A DNA stretch of 64,000 nucleotides from Bacteroidales bacterium (GCA_021738565.1 JAIPBT010000013.1:31367-95366), one strand, 5' to 3'. Counted from the stretch's first letter, positions 44,553-53,490 are shown. The notes: generated from the sequence alone by a model not told the origin. Made by a program: numbers and translations.

Positions 44553-45827
44553 ATGAAAGCAATATCATTGATTTTCGTTTTTAGCTTAGTCTTTATAATA
44601 GGCTGTGAGAAAGAGAATATACCCCCGACATGTGAAATCATTAGCCCAAGCAATGGTGCTGAATATGATGTTGGTGATCTAATTACAATCTCAGTTGAGG
44701 CAGAAGATGAAGATGGGACAATTGAAGAGGTGAGATTTTATATTGATGATGTTGGGGTTGCCTCTGCATCGATATTCCCTTTCAACTTTGAGTGGGATAC
44801 AGAGGGAGAACATGATGGTAGTAAAAATATAAAGGTTACTGTAAAAGATGACCGGGGGGCTACAGTTGAAGATGAGATTTCAATATTGTTAAATCCGGGA
44901 GGGGAACCTCCGGTTGCTGCATTTACTGCCGATAAGACTTCGATCACTGAAGGAGAATCTGTTCAATTTACTGATCAATCAACTAATGAACCAACGAGTT
45001 GGGAGTGGGATTTTGGAGACGGAGAGACAAGTTCAGAACAAAACCCTTCTCACATTTATTCCGCTTCAGGTAATTATACCGTGAGCTTACAGGTTAATAA
45101 CCAATACGGTTCAGATACAGAAACCAAGACGAATTATATCACGGTTGCAGAAAGTGGAGGTGGAGAAACCGGAACGCTTACCGACATCGATGGAAATGTT
45201 TACGAAACGGTTTCCATAGGCACGCAAGTTTGGATGGCCAAAAACCTTAAAGTCACACATTATCCCGACGGATCAGCTATTCCTTTAGTAACTGAAAATA
45301 CAGCCTGGGGCAATCTGGGAGACAACAATACCGACGATGCTATGTGCTATTACAACAATAACAGCAGTAGTGAGTACGGAGCACTCTATACCTATGCAGC
45401 AGCATTGAATGCTTGTCCGGCAGGCTGGCATTTACCCAGTGATGCAGAGTGGATCGAGTTGGAGAATTTCCTTGCCGACAATGGGTACAATTACGATGGT
45501 ACCACGGGTGGCGGCAGAGATAAAATCGCCAAGGCCATGGCCACAGCCAGTGGATGGACTTCATCTACTACCACCGGTGCGGTAGGTAACAGCGATTACC
45601 CGGACAAACGCAACGCAAGCGGGTTCTCAGGTTTGCCCGGGGGCTACCGCAGATACAACAATGGCGCGTTCTACCCTGCCGGCAACTTCGGCTACTGGTG
45701 GAGCAGTACGGAGTACAGCAGTATCAGCGCCTACTACCGGTTCCTCACCTACAGCCACGCCAGTGTGTACCGGTTCAACTACGATAAGTCGGGCGGGTTC
45801 AGTATTCGTTGCGTCAGGGATGATTGA
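44553..45827 (+). CDS. FISUMP-domain lipoprotein with Ig-like and PKD domains
   Basis: Starting at ATG 44553 gives 424 residues beginning MKAISLIFVFSLVFIIGC, a lipoprotein signal (Cys 18). The much longer open frame upstream runs through the tRNA and is not coding. An Ig-like domain (about 25-112: PTCEIISPSNGAEYDVGD) is followed by a PKD domain (about 117-198, SWEWDFGDGETS) and a Fibrobacter-succinogenes major paralogous domain (about 205-424; CPAGWHLPSDAEWIELENFL, GYWWSSTEYSS, FSIRCVRD). FISUMP is a C-type-lectin-like fold for surface ligand binding. The final 40 codons are almost all NNC/NNT at aromatic or small-residue positions, a pattern like a retroelement-diversified variable region. 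GC at third positions rises sharply there. Confidence 0.87.
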   Translation: MKAISLIFVFSLVFIIGCEKENIPPTCEIISPSNGAEYDVGDLITISVEAEDEDGTIEEVRFYIDDVGVASASIFPFNFEWDTEGEHDGSKNIKVTVKDDRGATVEDEISILLNPGGEPPVAAFTADKTSITEGESVQFTDQSTNEPTSWEWDFGDGETSSEQNPSHIYSASGNYTVSLQVNNQYGSDTETKTNYITVAESGGGETGTLTDIDGNVYETVSIGTQVWMAKNLKVTHYPDGSAIPLVTENTAWGNLGDNNTDDAMCYYNNNSSSEYGALYTYAAALNACPAGWHLPSDAEWIELENFLADNGYNYDGTTGGGRDKIAKAMATASGWTSSTTTGAVGNSDYPDKRNASGFSGLPGGYRRYNNGAFYPAGNFGYWWSSTEYSSISAYYRFLTYSHASVYRFNYDKSGGFSIRCVRDD

Positions 45828-45840
45828 TTATTTGGTTATT

Positions 45841-45870
45841 TATCCTCCGTAGCTTTAGCGAAGGAGGATA
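45841..45870 (+). repeat. Hairpin just behind the FISUMP gene
   Basis: TATCCTCC (45841-45848) and GGAGGATA (45863-45870), an 8-bp perfect stem with a 14-nt loop, 14 bp after the stop. Its place is like the inverted repeat found behind the variable region in some diversity-generating retroelement targets. Confidence 0.6.
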
Positions 45871-45893
45871 GTATTTGATTTATTTAAAACAAT

Positions 45894-45919
45894 ACCGCCT
45901 TTGGCGGTCGAATTTTTTT
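45894..45919 (+). terminator. Intrinsic terminator of the FISUMP gene
   Basis: ACCGCC-TTT-GGCGGT (45894-45908), then CGAA and seven Ts. The remaining 176 bp to the next gene show nothing identifiable. Confidence 0.75.
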
Positions 45920-46095
45920 GAGTTTTGATACGGTGCAATAATCCTCCCTTTATTTATTTCCAGGATCCAGGGGAGGTTGCGCCGGGTTTTAGGGGTAGTT
46001 TAGGATAGGGAATTATTTGGGGGAGGATATTTAATTGTCCGGATAGTGTAGTTTAACACCGACTCCTCGCTGAGTCTTGCAGACCGCTCAGAGTC

Positions 46096-46437
46096 CTATT
46101 TAATAGCTCTTGTTTTCATTTTTATTCTTGACGAATGATAAATTATTATGCCTAAACCATAGTACAGACTATCAAAAGGGTCTGCCGTAAATCTTGAGTC
46201 AATCTTTGGCACTAAATATTCATATAGTACAGAAATAAATATGAGCCCTATTAAACTGTGGTAAAAAGGAATTTCATAATTCTTGTTTCTATTTTCAAAT
46301 AACCTAATGACGGAAAGGCTAATTGGGAAAAACAATAAATCGTCCAAATATGAGGTCATAAATTCAGTCGATAATCCAAGGTTTTGAAGAACTTGATTGA
46401 TACTGAAAATAACCAAAGTTATTATTAGCAGTCTCAT
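46096..46437 (-). CDS. Small integral membrane protein, hypothetical
   Basis: A 113-residue protein with three likely membrane segments (about 2-20, 28-46, 58-75) and a short basic tail. YLDDLLFFPISLSVIRLFEN (about 30) and SVLYEYLVPKIDSRFTADP (about 74) resemble a group of short Bacteroidota membrane proteins sometimes labelled magnesium/citrate transporter-like, but it is far too short to be a transporter. It starts within the 3' end of the zinc-ribbon gene (4-bp overlap), so the two are coupled. Lower GC than its surroundings suggests transfer. Confidence 0.6.
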   Translation of the reverse strand: MRLLIITLVIFSINQVLQNLGLSTEFMTSYLDDLLFFPISLSVIRLFENRNKNYEIPFYHSLIGLIFISVLYEYLVPKIDSRFTADPFDSLYYGLGIIIYHSSRIKMKTRAIK

Positions 46438-46661
46438 AGTCCTGTAATAATTCCAATCAATGCAATTATTGCAAGAATAATTAGAAAAGTGACCAAACCG
46501 CTGTTCTTTTTGGTTACAACAATTTCCTTAGGTTTTTCAGATTCTCTTTCGGTCTTTCTTTCGTTGCTCAAATTATCATCAAGAAATTCTCCACAGTATT
46601 TGCATTTCATGGCTTCTTTCAGAATCTCTTCTGAGCAGTAGGGACATTTTTTTGTTTCCAT
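46434..46661 (-). CDS. Zinc-ribbon protein with a C-terminal membrane anchor
   Basis: A 75-residue protein. The N-terminus KKCPYCSEEILKEAMKCKYC (Cys 6, 9, 20, 23) is a four-cysteine zinc ribbon. A polar linker rich in Glu and Lys follows, and then one hydrophobic segment (about 54-73, LVTFLIILAIIALIGIITGL). Many Bacteroidota and phage genomes carry such proteins; the role is unknown. It overlaps the next membrane-protein gene by 4 bp (ATGA), forming a two-gene operon. Confidence 0.7.
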   Translation of the reverse strand: METKKCPYCSEEILKEAMKCKYCGEFLDDNLSNERKTERESEKPKEIVVTKKNSGLVTFLIILAIIALIGIITGL

Positions 46662-46688
46662 TTTTACTTGGTTTGTTTTAAATGAGAG

Positions 46689-46868
46689 CTAAAGGATGGC
46701 AATATGAAAAGTTTGGCATTTAAGAACTCCAAGCTCACAATTTTCTCCAATGCTAATCCGTTCATATTTAGTACTATCTGCCCAATTTTTTATATTGCGT
46801 GTTGAACTAAATCCCTCCGGGATAGCTTTTATTTTATAACCTTTTAAATTATTTAAATTAGTACACAT
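46689..46868 (-). CDS. Possible small protein, 59 residues
   Basis: An open frame from ATG 46868 to TAG reads KIKAIPEGFSSTRNIKNWAD within it. It has no recognised domain and a low-GC context. It ends 27 bp upstream of the zinc-ribbon gene, on the same strand. It may be real or chance. Confidence 0.25.
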   Translation of the reverse strand: MCTNLNNLKGYKIKAIPEGFSSTRNIKNWADSTKYERISIGENCELGVLKCQTFHIAIL

Positions 46869-46925
46869 TTGAAAAAATCATTATCAGTTTGTTAATACTC
46901 TTTCTTTTATTAACACTGTGATTTT

Positions 46926-47175
46926 TCATGCTGAATTCTTATATTTGATTTTTACTGTTCTGAATGAAGTTGTTTTATTTTTACTGTCGATAAATAAAAA
47001 GCCTTCCCATTCTTTTAGTGTTATCAAATCTTCGTAATGGTAATCTTCATGACTGAACTCTACTTCATCATTTTCATCGCAGCTGTCCATTGCGTTGATT
47101 ATTTCATTTGCAAGCTCAGGATTGTTGTTTATGGTCAGTGTGTATACAATGCCGTTGCAGGATAATCAAGGTATG
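46926..47175 (-). pseudogene. C-terminal remnant of an unknown gene
   Basis: On the minus strand an open frame without a start codon covers about 80 codons to TGA at 46926, with protein-like sequence such as NEIINAMDSCDENDEVEFSH and YHYEDLITLKEWEGFLFID. It breaks off at about 47155-47175, where a TonB-receptor fragment begins on the other strand. No family recognised. Confidence 0.4.
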
Positions 47176-47424
47176 ATTACTGAGATTATGTACGAAGAAC
47201 CCAACCGTTCTCGTCTTGATGATTTTATAAGGTTAGATGCATCGGTAAAATATAATTTCAATATCAAAAAAGCGGAGGGAGTGGTCGGGATATCGGTTTG
47301 GAATGTACTCAACCGGCAAAATGTAATCAATAAGTACTATATACTGAATGATAACAAAATAGAACAGGTAATCCAACACGCTCTGGGAATAACACCAAAC
47401 GTTAATTTAAGGTTGAGTTTTTAA
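47155..47424 (+). pseudogene. TonB-dependent receptor, C-terminal remnant
   Basis: The frame reads EEPNRSRLDDFIRLDASVKY, then GVVGISVWNVLNRQNVINKY and ends GITPNVNLRLSF. This is the last three or four strands of a TonB-dependent receptor barrel (final aromatic, RLD-S motif, NVLNRQN turn). About 90 of the usual 700-1000 residues are left. It meets another broken gene head to head at about 47155, marking a deletion or rearrangement joint. Confidence 0.7.
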
Positions 47425-47451
47425 AAGCTGTTTTTTCTTGAAATCTTGTTT

Positions 47452-48576
47452 TCAATACAGATCTGCAATCCTCACTTCCAATGAAGGAAAGCCGGGCAAA
47501 GGATCGCTTGGAACACTTTCATACCAGAATGTAGTAGCGCTCCAGTCATCCTGCCGCTCATACAAAGGCGGATCACCGGCCTGCGCGTATTCCCAGTTGT
47601 ATCCTATCTGTTGAATGGTGATCCGGACCTCTTCCTGCCAGAATATGGGATCGGGCAGGTGCCACCGGTACATGGATACAAATCCGTCGCGGTTCCAGCT
47701 GCAGCCATGATACATGTACGGGGTTTCCTGCATGCCGTAAGAAAGACAGACATAATCCTCGCTTCCCGTCCCGCAAATGGTTGGAAATTCTGTATCTCCA
47801 TCCATATAGATCTTGATCTCACCCTCTCCCCACCAAAATTCCTCAAACGTCCTGATTCCAAGAACAGTCCCGATGAACCTGCCCTGTCCTTTCCTTGACG
47901 GAAGTATTTCAAAATCCTTTTTCAATGTTGTCGGATTCTCGCGCCTGAAACAGACATGCAGCCTTCCCAGGTTCTCCGGGTGCCGGTCGCCAATGGTATA
48001 ATCGACCTGGTAAAATATGGTAATTCCTTCTTCCCCCTCATTGGACAATGTTATTTTTCCACTGTCCTGAAATGGCATGGGTAGCCAGATGTTGAGTGCC
48101 GCATTTACACCTGTTGAATGAACGGCAGACTGGTAGGCACTGTACCTTGCATTGGCAGATCCCATAAAATCTCCCAGCGGACACTTGATGCTCGGATGTT
48201 CCTGTCCTTCCCAGTATGCCCTGATCACCATGCTTCGTAAAGCTGTAGGCTTGTCCTTAAAACCCCCTGTCATCCATATGTGCCTGATGGTCCCGGGTCC
48301 CTTGATGTTGCATAATGTGACTGTCTCCCCGGGAGCTATCCATTTTGCCGGAAAGCCTTTTCTTCCGACACCCAGGTTACTGGAGGTCTTCCCTCCCTCT
48401 CCCGGCGCTCCGGTAGGATTTTCAAAGGAGATGGACCTGGATACAAGTCCTGTACCAAGGTCATACAACAGATCCTCTCCTGCCTTCTGTGAGTTATTAC
48501 ATGATTTTGGCACTGAGAAGATCAATGCAAACAATAAAATGGATGTAAAATGAAGTGGTAATCCTGTAATTCGCAT
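47452..48576 (-). CDS. GH172/DUF2961 family protein, exported
   Basis: A 374-residue protein with a probable lipoprotein signal (FALIFSVPKSC, Cys about 26). The DUF2961 jelly-roll is evident: GPGTIRHIWMT (about 89), MVIRAYWEGQEHPSIKCPLG (about 112), VNAALNIWLPMPF (about 152), FWWGEGEIKIYMDGD (about 243) and TICGTGSEDYVCLSYGM (about 262), the last holding the conserved acidic residue of the GH172 active site. Family members cleave fructofuranose- or arabinofuranose-containing glycans. The substrate here is not predictable. Confidence 0.85.
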   Translation of the reverse strand: MRITGLPLHFTSILLFALIFSVPKSCNNSQKAGEDLLYDLGTGLVSRSISFENPTGAPGEGGKTSSNLGVGRKGFPAKWIAPGETVTLCNIKGPGTIRHIWMTGGFKDKPTALRSMVIRAYWEGQEHPSIKCPLGDFMGSANARYSAYQSAVHSTGVNAALNIWLPMPFQDSGKITLSNEGEEGITIFYQVDYTIGDRHPENLGRLHVCFRRENPTTLKKDFEILPSRKGQGRFIGTVLGIRTFEEFWWGEGEIKIYMDGDTEFPTICGTGSEDYVCLSYGMQETPYMYHGCSWNRDGFVSMYRWHLPDPIFWQEEVRITIQQIGYNWEYAQAGDPPLYERQDDWSATTFWYESVPSDPLPGFPSLEVRIADLY

Positions 48577-48804
48577 AACGGTTCAATTTTTTTGCATAAG
48601 TTAAATAATTTCATTGAAATTCGTCACATATTATATTAAAATAGTAATCAGGAACATATAATAATTGATCTCACATACAATCTTTTTTTTTGCCATGCTG
48701 CCAGCCTTTTTTTAATTACCTGTATTTCAAATGCACCATAACTTTTACCGGTCCGGATGTTGTTTTTCTTTTGTATCTTACAGCAATCATCAAACAGAAT
48801 TGCT

Positions 48805-50487
48805 ATGAGAAATCAATTGTCACTTTCAGGAAAAGTATGCTTTCTCCTGCTACCATTTATTCTCACCGGCTGCAATGGCAGTGAGCAGGAAACCAATGTC
48901 GAAATCAGGATAGACTCAGTCTATTTTGCCATGAATCCCATGGATATTGAATTTGATACTGCTGAAATGACAATGATCGGGAAATCGCTTGGAGAATACG
49001 TTGAATCATACAGGGAATACAGGAAGATCAACCTGCCCAACCATATTGCTCCCGCCCTACAGTTTAACCCGCTTCCAAAAGGATTCAGGATCCCGGAAGA
49101 AAATGGTCCGGTTAACTGGCCGATCCCTGAAAACATTTCAAAACCTGGAAACAAATATGACCTGGCATTCATGTCGATCCCGGAATTGGCAGCGCTGATC
49201 AGGTCCGGAGAGATCACATCCGTTGAATTGACAAATTTCTTTCTCGACCGGCTCAGGGAAAATGACCCGAAACTGCATTGTGTGATCAGTTTTCTGGATG
49301 ACTATGCACTCGAAAGGGCAAAGCAGATGGATACAGAGCTGACCGAAGGGAAAGATCGCGGCATCCTTCATGGCATTCCATACGGCATAAAAGACCTTTT
49401 TGCCTTCCCGGGTTACAAAACCACCTGGGGAGCAGGAGCCTACAAGGATCAGTTCCTGGAACAAAAAGCCGGCGTCATTCAAAAGCTTGAAGATGCAGGG
49501 GCCGTTCTCATTGCCAAACTTACATTGGGTGCACTTGCCATGGGAGATGTATGGTATGCCGATACAACACGAAATCCGTGGAACATTCAGCAGGGATCAA
49601 GCGGCTCATCAGCAGGATCATCTGCTGCAACGGCTGCCGGACTCGTTCCCTTTGCCATAGGAACAGAAACCTATGGGTCCATTGTATCTCCGTCAACCAG
49701 GTGTGGAGTTACAGGACTAAGACCTACCTACGGCAGGGTCACCAGGGCAGGTGCCATGGCACTGAGCTGGAGTATGGACAAGGCGGGGCCCCTCTGCAGG
49801 AGTGCATATGATTGTGCCATTGTTTTCGATGCCATCAGGGGATTGGATCCCGACGATCCAACCTTATATGAGGCTGGCTTTAATTACAGGGATGTTGACC
49901 TTTCAGCACTGAAGATCGGGTATTTCAAAAATGCTTTTAATGAGGACTACCCGTTTAAGAAATTTGATAAAGAGGCACTTAAAGTGCTAAAAAAACTCGG
50001 GGCAAAACTTCATCCTGTGGATCTGGATGTTGATCTGCCTGTGGATGCCATGACCAATATCCTGCTTGCAGAAGCAGCTGCCGCATTTGATGAATTAACA
50101 AGAAGCAACCGGGATACGCTGCTGGTCAGACAGGGCCAACATGCATGGCCGGCCATTTTCAGGGCTGCCAGGTTCATGCCGGCAGTTGAGTATATCCAGG
50201 CAAACAGGCTCAGGACTTTGCTCATTGAGAAATACGATTCAATCCTTCGTGAATTTGATGTAATTGTCACACCTTCATTCGGAGGAACACAACTTCCTGC
50301 AACCAATATGACCGGGCACCCGGTAGTAGTGGTCCCCAATGGCGCCATTAAAGGAGGAAGCAGGTCAACCATAAGTTTCCTGGGCAATTTATTCGATGAA
50401 GCAACCATCCTGGCAGCAGCAAACGCGTACCAGGAAGCCACCTCATTTGATGAAGAAAGGCCTCCGCTATTTGCAGGAGAACAATAA
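48805..50487 (+). CDS. Amidase-signature family lipoprotein
   Basis: A 560-residue protein starting at ATG 48805 (MRNQLSLSGKVCFLLLPFIL, lipobox LTGC); an in-frame ATG at 48757 adds a second hydrophobic stretch and is less likely. The Ser-cisSer-Lys triad can be placed: Lys in HGIPYGIKDLFA (about 196), and the Gly/Ser-rich QQGSSGSSAGSSAATAAGL (about 270) with the cis-Ser and nucleophile in GSIVSPSTRCGVTGLRPTYG (about 291). These enzymes hydrolyse amide bonds of small molecules; related Bacteroidota lipoproteins lie in catabolic loci. It is separated by a bidirectional terminator from the oxidoreductase gene. Confidence 0.9.
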   Translation: MRNQLSLSGKVCFLLLPFILTGCNGSEQETNVEIRIDSVYFAMNPMDIEFDTAEMTMIGKSLGEYVESYREYRKINLPNHIAPALQFNPLPKGFRIPEENGPVNWPIPENISKPGNKYDLAFMSIPELAALIRSGEITSVELTNFFLDRLRENDPKLHCVISFLDDYALERAKQMDTELTEGKDRGILHGIPYGIKDLFAFPGYKTTWGAGAYKDQFLEQKAGVIQKLEDAGAVLIAKLTLGALAMGDVWYADTTRNPWNIQQGSSGSSAGSSAATAAGLVPFAIGTETYGSIVSPSTRCGVTGLRPTYGRVTRAGAMALSWSMDKAGPLCRSAYDCAIVFDAIRGLDPDDPTLYEAGFNYRDVDLSALKIGYFKNAFNEDYPFKKFDKEALKVLKKLGAKLHPVDLDVDLPVDAMTNILLAEAAAAFDELTRSNRDTLLVRQGQHAWPAIFRAARFMPAVEYIQANRLRTLLIEKYDSILREFDVIVTPSFGGTQLPATNMTGHPVVVVPNGAIKGGSRSTISFLGNLFDEATILAAANAYQEATSFDEERPPLFAGEQ

Positions 50488-50515
50488 AAAGCCCGGAAAA
50501 TCCGGGCTTCTATTG
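50486..50515. terminator. Bidirectional terminator
   Basis: AAGCCCGGA (50489-50497), AAA loop, TCCGGGCTT (50501-50509). On the minus strand it runs into TTTTTATTG. It lies in the 41-bp gap between convergent genes. Confidence 0.8.
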
Positions 50516-50528
50516 ATTCTCCTTTGAT

Positions 50529-51875
50529 CTATTCTTCTGCAGGATCGCCGGGTACCGGTACATCTTTGGGTACACTTTTTACCGGTCCCATGTCATATAC
50601 ATCAGGCGTGTAATGAAGGTCTGCGTTCATCATCTCATCCCAGGTTGTTTCCTTCCCGGTATATGCAGAGATGCGTCCCATAATGGCAGTCAGGGTCGAA
50701 GTGGCAACATTTTCAGCCTCAACGATCTGTTCCCCTCGACGTATTGTATTTACCAGGTCAACATGCTCCTGTACATACGGTGAGTTGTATTTCTCCTGGA
50801 TCACATCCTTGGCTGACTCCTCAGCAGGCCATGGATTTTCGGTCTCAAAATATACGGTACCGTCATTGTTATAGATCGTGCGTGAACAATCGGTATATCC
50901 CTTGGTGCCTCTCAGGAATTCAGAGACATTGTTCGCTGTCCCATTGATCTGGCGGCACATGGAATGCATGTGTGTATCATCATCATAAACAAAATCCACA
51001 GAAAAATTATCAAATTGGTCACCTGTGATCCTCCGCTGCCTTGACCCAAAGCCAACCGCTTTTACCGGATGTGCATTCTTGAACCAGTTGATCACGTCGA
51101 TATTGTGCACATGCTGCTCCACGATATGGTCACCTGACAGCCACATCCAGTTTACCCAGTTTCTTATCATGGCTTCCATTTCAGACCATTCGGCCTTTGG
51201 ATTTACATGCCAGAGCTTGTTCTGGTTCCAGTATGCATAGCCTGCAACGAAATCACCAATCGCACCGGCTTTTACATATTCATTAACTTCGAGGTAATGC
51301 CACTGGTGCCTTCTTTGTGTACCTGCAACAACGCTGAGCCCCATGCTTTCTGCCTGTTTCCCTGCTACCAATATTCTTCTTGCGCCAACGGGATCAACGG
51401 CGACGGGTTTTTCCATGAACACATTCTTGCGTGCCTTAACGGCAGCTTCAAAATGTTCTGGACGGAAATGAGGTGGTGTGGCTATCAGCAGGTAGTTGAT
51501 ATCCTCTTCAAGCACTTTCTGGTATGCATCAAACCCAAGGAAGCATTTTTCATCGGGTACTTCAACCCCCTTTTGATCCTTCAATTTATTTCTGCAGCTA
51601 CTTATTTTATCTTCGAAAAGATCGGCCAATGCAACGATCTCTACTCCATCAGCTGCATCAAGCAGGTTCATAAGGGCTCCCGTTCCACGGCCACCGCAAC
51701 CGATCAGGGCGGCCTTTATCGGGGTTCCGCTGTCCGCCTTCTTGGGAGGAGCGGTAAAAGAGACTTTTACTTTGTCGCTTGCGCAGGCCGAAGCCAGTCC
51801 GGCTGCACCAATAACCCCAACTGCACCGATTGCTGAGGTTCCTAAAAATTTTCTTCTTGAAACTTGATCTTTCAT
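50529..51875 (-). CDS. Tat-exported Gfo/Idh/MocA-family oxidoreductase
   Basis: A 448-residue protein. The N-terminus MKDQVSRRKFLGTSAIGAVG carries the twin-arginine motif SRRKFLG and a hydrophobic stretch, so it is exported folded. Rossmann fold: IKAALIGCGGRGTGALMNLL (about 48), then ADLFED (about 79); the EKP motif of the family is in NVFMEKPVAVDP (about 149). A C-terminal alpha/beta domain includes GDHIVEQHVHNIDVINWF (about 247). It uses a bound NAD(P) to oxidise or reduce sugars or similar substrates. The cytochrome-SUMF1 gene is 5 bp upstream on the same strand, suggesting joint work in the periplasm. Confidence 0.9.
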   Translation of the reverse strand: MKDQVSRRKFLGTSAIGAVGVIGAAGLASACASDKVKVSFTAPPKKADSGTPIKAALIGCGGRGTGALMNLLDAADGVEIVALADLFEDKISSCRNKLKDQKGVEVPDEKCFLGFDAYQKVLEEDINYLLIATPPHFRPEHFEAAVKARKNVFMEKPVAVDPVGARRILVAGKQAESMGLSVVAGTQRRHQWHYLEVNEYVKAGAIGDFVAGYAYWNQNKLWHVNPKAEWSEMEAMIRNWVNWMWLSGDHIVEQHVHNIDVINWFKNAHPVKAVGFGSRQRRITGDQFDNFSVDFVYDDDTHMHSMCRQINGTANNVSEFLRGTKGYTDCSRTIYNNDGTVYFETENPWPAEESAKDVIQEKYNSPYVQEHVDLVNTIRRGEQIVEAENVATSTLTAIMGRISAYTGKETTWDEMMNADLHYTPDVYDMGPVKSVPKDVPVPGDPAEE

Positions 51876-51880
51876 AATAT

Positions 51881-53395
51881 TTATTTTGTGGTTAATTGAT
51901 TATTGTATTCACAAACAACCCTGAAGCCTACGTGAGAACAATCTGAATACCACCATAGACTTTTAGGGATCTGCGGATCGGTCCTCATCCAAGCGTCATG
52001 AGCTGTTCTCTCCCTGTTGGAGATCCTCAGTTCAACGGCATTGCTCAAATACGATCCGCCGCGGATCACATGATCCTTATCTTCCCCGCTAACCAGGGGA
52101 TTATTCAGCATCCCTTCACCTGATTCATAAGCATCTGCCCTGTAAACATCAAGACAAAATTCGGCAACATTGCCCAGCATGTTTTTCAGTCCGAACGGAT
52201 TTGCTTTTACATCAGAAGGCAAATGTGTCTTACCGGAAGAATTTTCGGTATAGATCACATAGGTATTTATCACCGATGTATCAACTCCAAAGATCCTGCT
52301 CCGAAGTCCAATTGCAGAATAGCCTTTTGCATCTCCTTCAAAGAAATAGGTCGATCGCGTCCCTCCCCTGGCAGCATATTCCCATTCAGCTTCAGTTGGC
52401 AGCCTGTACTCTTTTCCTGTAACCAGCGACAACCATTCACAATATTTCTGCGCGGCATAGAACGTCATGGTTATTGCCGGTCGTTTTCCTTTTCCCCATC
52501 CCTGGTCAGGATTTCCGTAAGGCGGAGTAGCCCCTGAAATTCCATCCACGCCTTCCAAAAATCCGATATCCGTAGTTCGTCCTTCACCTGAGGTTTGAGA
52601 ATACCAGGCCAGGAATTCGTCCCATGTAACTTCAACTTCTGCCATGAAGAATGAATCTATCTGCACCTCTCTTGCAGGAAATTCATCCGCTTCTGCAAAA
52701 TCGTCGTCGGGCTGGCCCCCCATTATAAATGTACCACCTGGAATGGCCTTCATATTGAATGAAACTGCAGAAGCGGGGATGCGTTCCGTAAAATCATCAA
52801 ATGCTTCAACCTTCGCGGCTTCAAGATACAAAGTGTCAGGCAGTTCATCCCTGGAGCCAAAATCAACATTTGCAGCATGCAGGATCCCCTCGTGATAATG
52901 CCCCGCGTCTATATGGCATTTTATACAGGATACCTCTCCTTCCTGCTGTTCATAGTAAAGGTGTGCGTCCATTCCGTCCTGCGTTATTTCCAGGGGATAC
53001 AAATTCTGGTGACAATGCACACAGGAAATATCCTTTGTAAAATGAACAGCATTTTCAGGACGTGATTTCAATTCCCAGTTGAGTGATGCAGAATCCTTAA
53101 AAATTGCGCCATAAACATCGCGCAGCCCCGTAACAACTTTGGCGGGAAGGTACCCCTCTCCTTTTGGCGGCAGGTGGCATTCAACACAATGTACGATGGT
53201 ACCCGAGGCAGTACTGTAGTGAACCGATTGCTTCCATGAATCGGTAGAGTGCGGATGCAGATGGCATTTGTCGCAGAATTCATCGGTGGAGGTATATTCG
53301 ACCACTTCGTCAAAACCAATTAAAAGCAATCCTCCCAATATAATTCCGACAAGGAGGGTCCATACCTGTATTCTTGTAAAAAGTTTTGCGGACAT
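51881..53395 (-). CDS. NapC/NirT-like tetrahaem cytochrome fused to a SUMF1 (FGE-like) domain
   Basis: A 504-residue protein. A transmembrane helix (about 10-28) is followed by four CxxCH haem motifs: CDKCH (about 41), CVECH (about 70), CVHCH (about 125), CIKCH (about 157). This is the NapC/NirT quinol-dehydrogenase layout. From about 210 a SUMF1/formylglycine-generating-enzyme-like domain follows (GGTFIMGG, EVTWDEFLAWYS, YRLPTEAEWEYAARGG, GNVAEFCLDVY, IRGGSYLSN, VGFRVVCEY). The two catalytic Cys of true FGE in the IRGGS-to-R region are absent, so it probably does not make formylglycine. The Gfo/Idh/MocA gene follows after 5 bp. Likely a membrane-bound electron carrier with a ligand-binding head. 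Confidence 0.88.
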   Translation of the reverse strand: MSAKLFTRIQVWTLLVGIILGGLLLIGFDEVVEYTSTDEFCDKCHLHPHSTDSWKQSVHYSTASGTIVHCVECHLPPKGEGYLPAKVVTGLRDVYGAIFKDSASLNWELKSRPENAVHFTKDISCVHCHQNLYPLEITQDGMDAHLYYEQQEGEVSCIKCHIDAGHYHEGILHAANVDFGSRDELPDTLYLEAAKVEAFDDFTERIPASAVSFNMKAIPGGTFIMGGQPDDDFAEADEFPAREVQIDSFFMAEVEVTWDEFLAWYSQTSGEGRTTDIGFLEGVDGISGATPPYGNPDQGWGKGKRPAITMTFYAAQKYCEWLSLVTGKEYRLPTEAEWEYAARGGTRSTYFFEGDAKGYSAIGLRSRIFGVDTSVINTYVIYTENSSGKTHLPSDVKANPFGLKNMLGNVAEFCLDVYRADAYESGEGMLNNPLVSGEDKDHVIRGGSYLSNAVELRISNRERTAHDAWMRTDPQIPKSLWWYSDCSHVGFRVVCEYNNQLTTK

Positions 53396-53490
53396 TGGTT
53401 GATTAGCAGCTTGAAAAACAAGTCTTAAAGCTAATAAAATATTTCTTTGAAATAAGGTTTTAAGTTTATTATGGCCTTATTTATCCTAAT

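Noticed and set aside
51207..51836. A 209-codon frame antisense to the Gfo/Idh/MocA gene
   Set aside because: Cysteine-rich shadow with no domain; the opposite strand has Tat signal, Rossmann fold and EKP motif.
51881..53395. A true formylglycine-generating enzyme for the nearby sulfatase stub
   Set aside because: The catalytic cysteine positions of FGE are not cysteine here, and the sulfatase is a 22-residue remnant 9 kb away.
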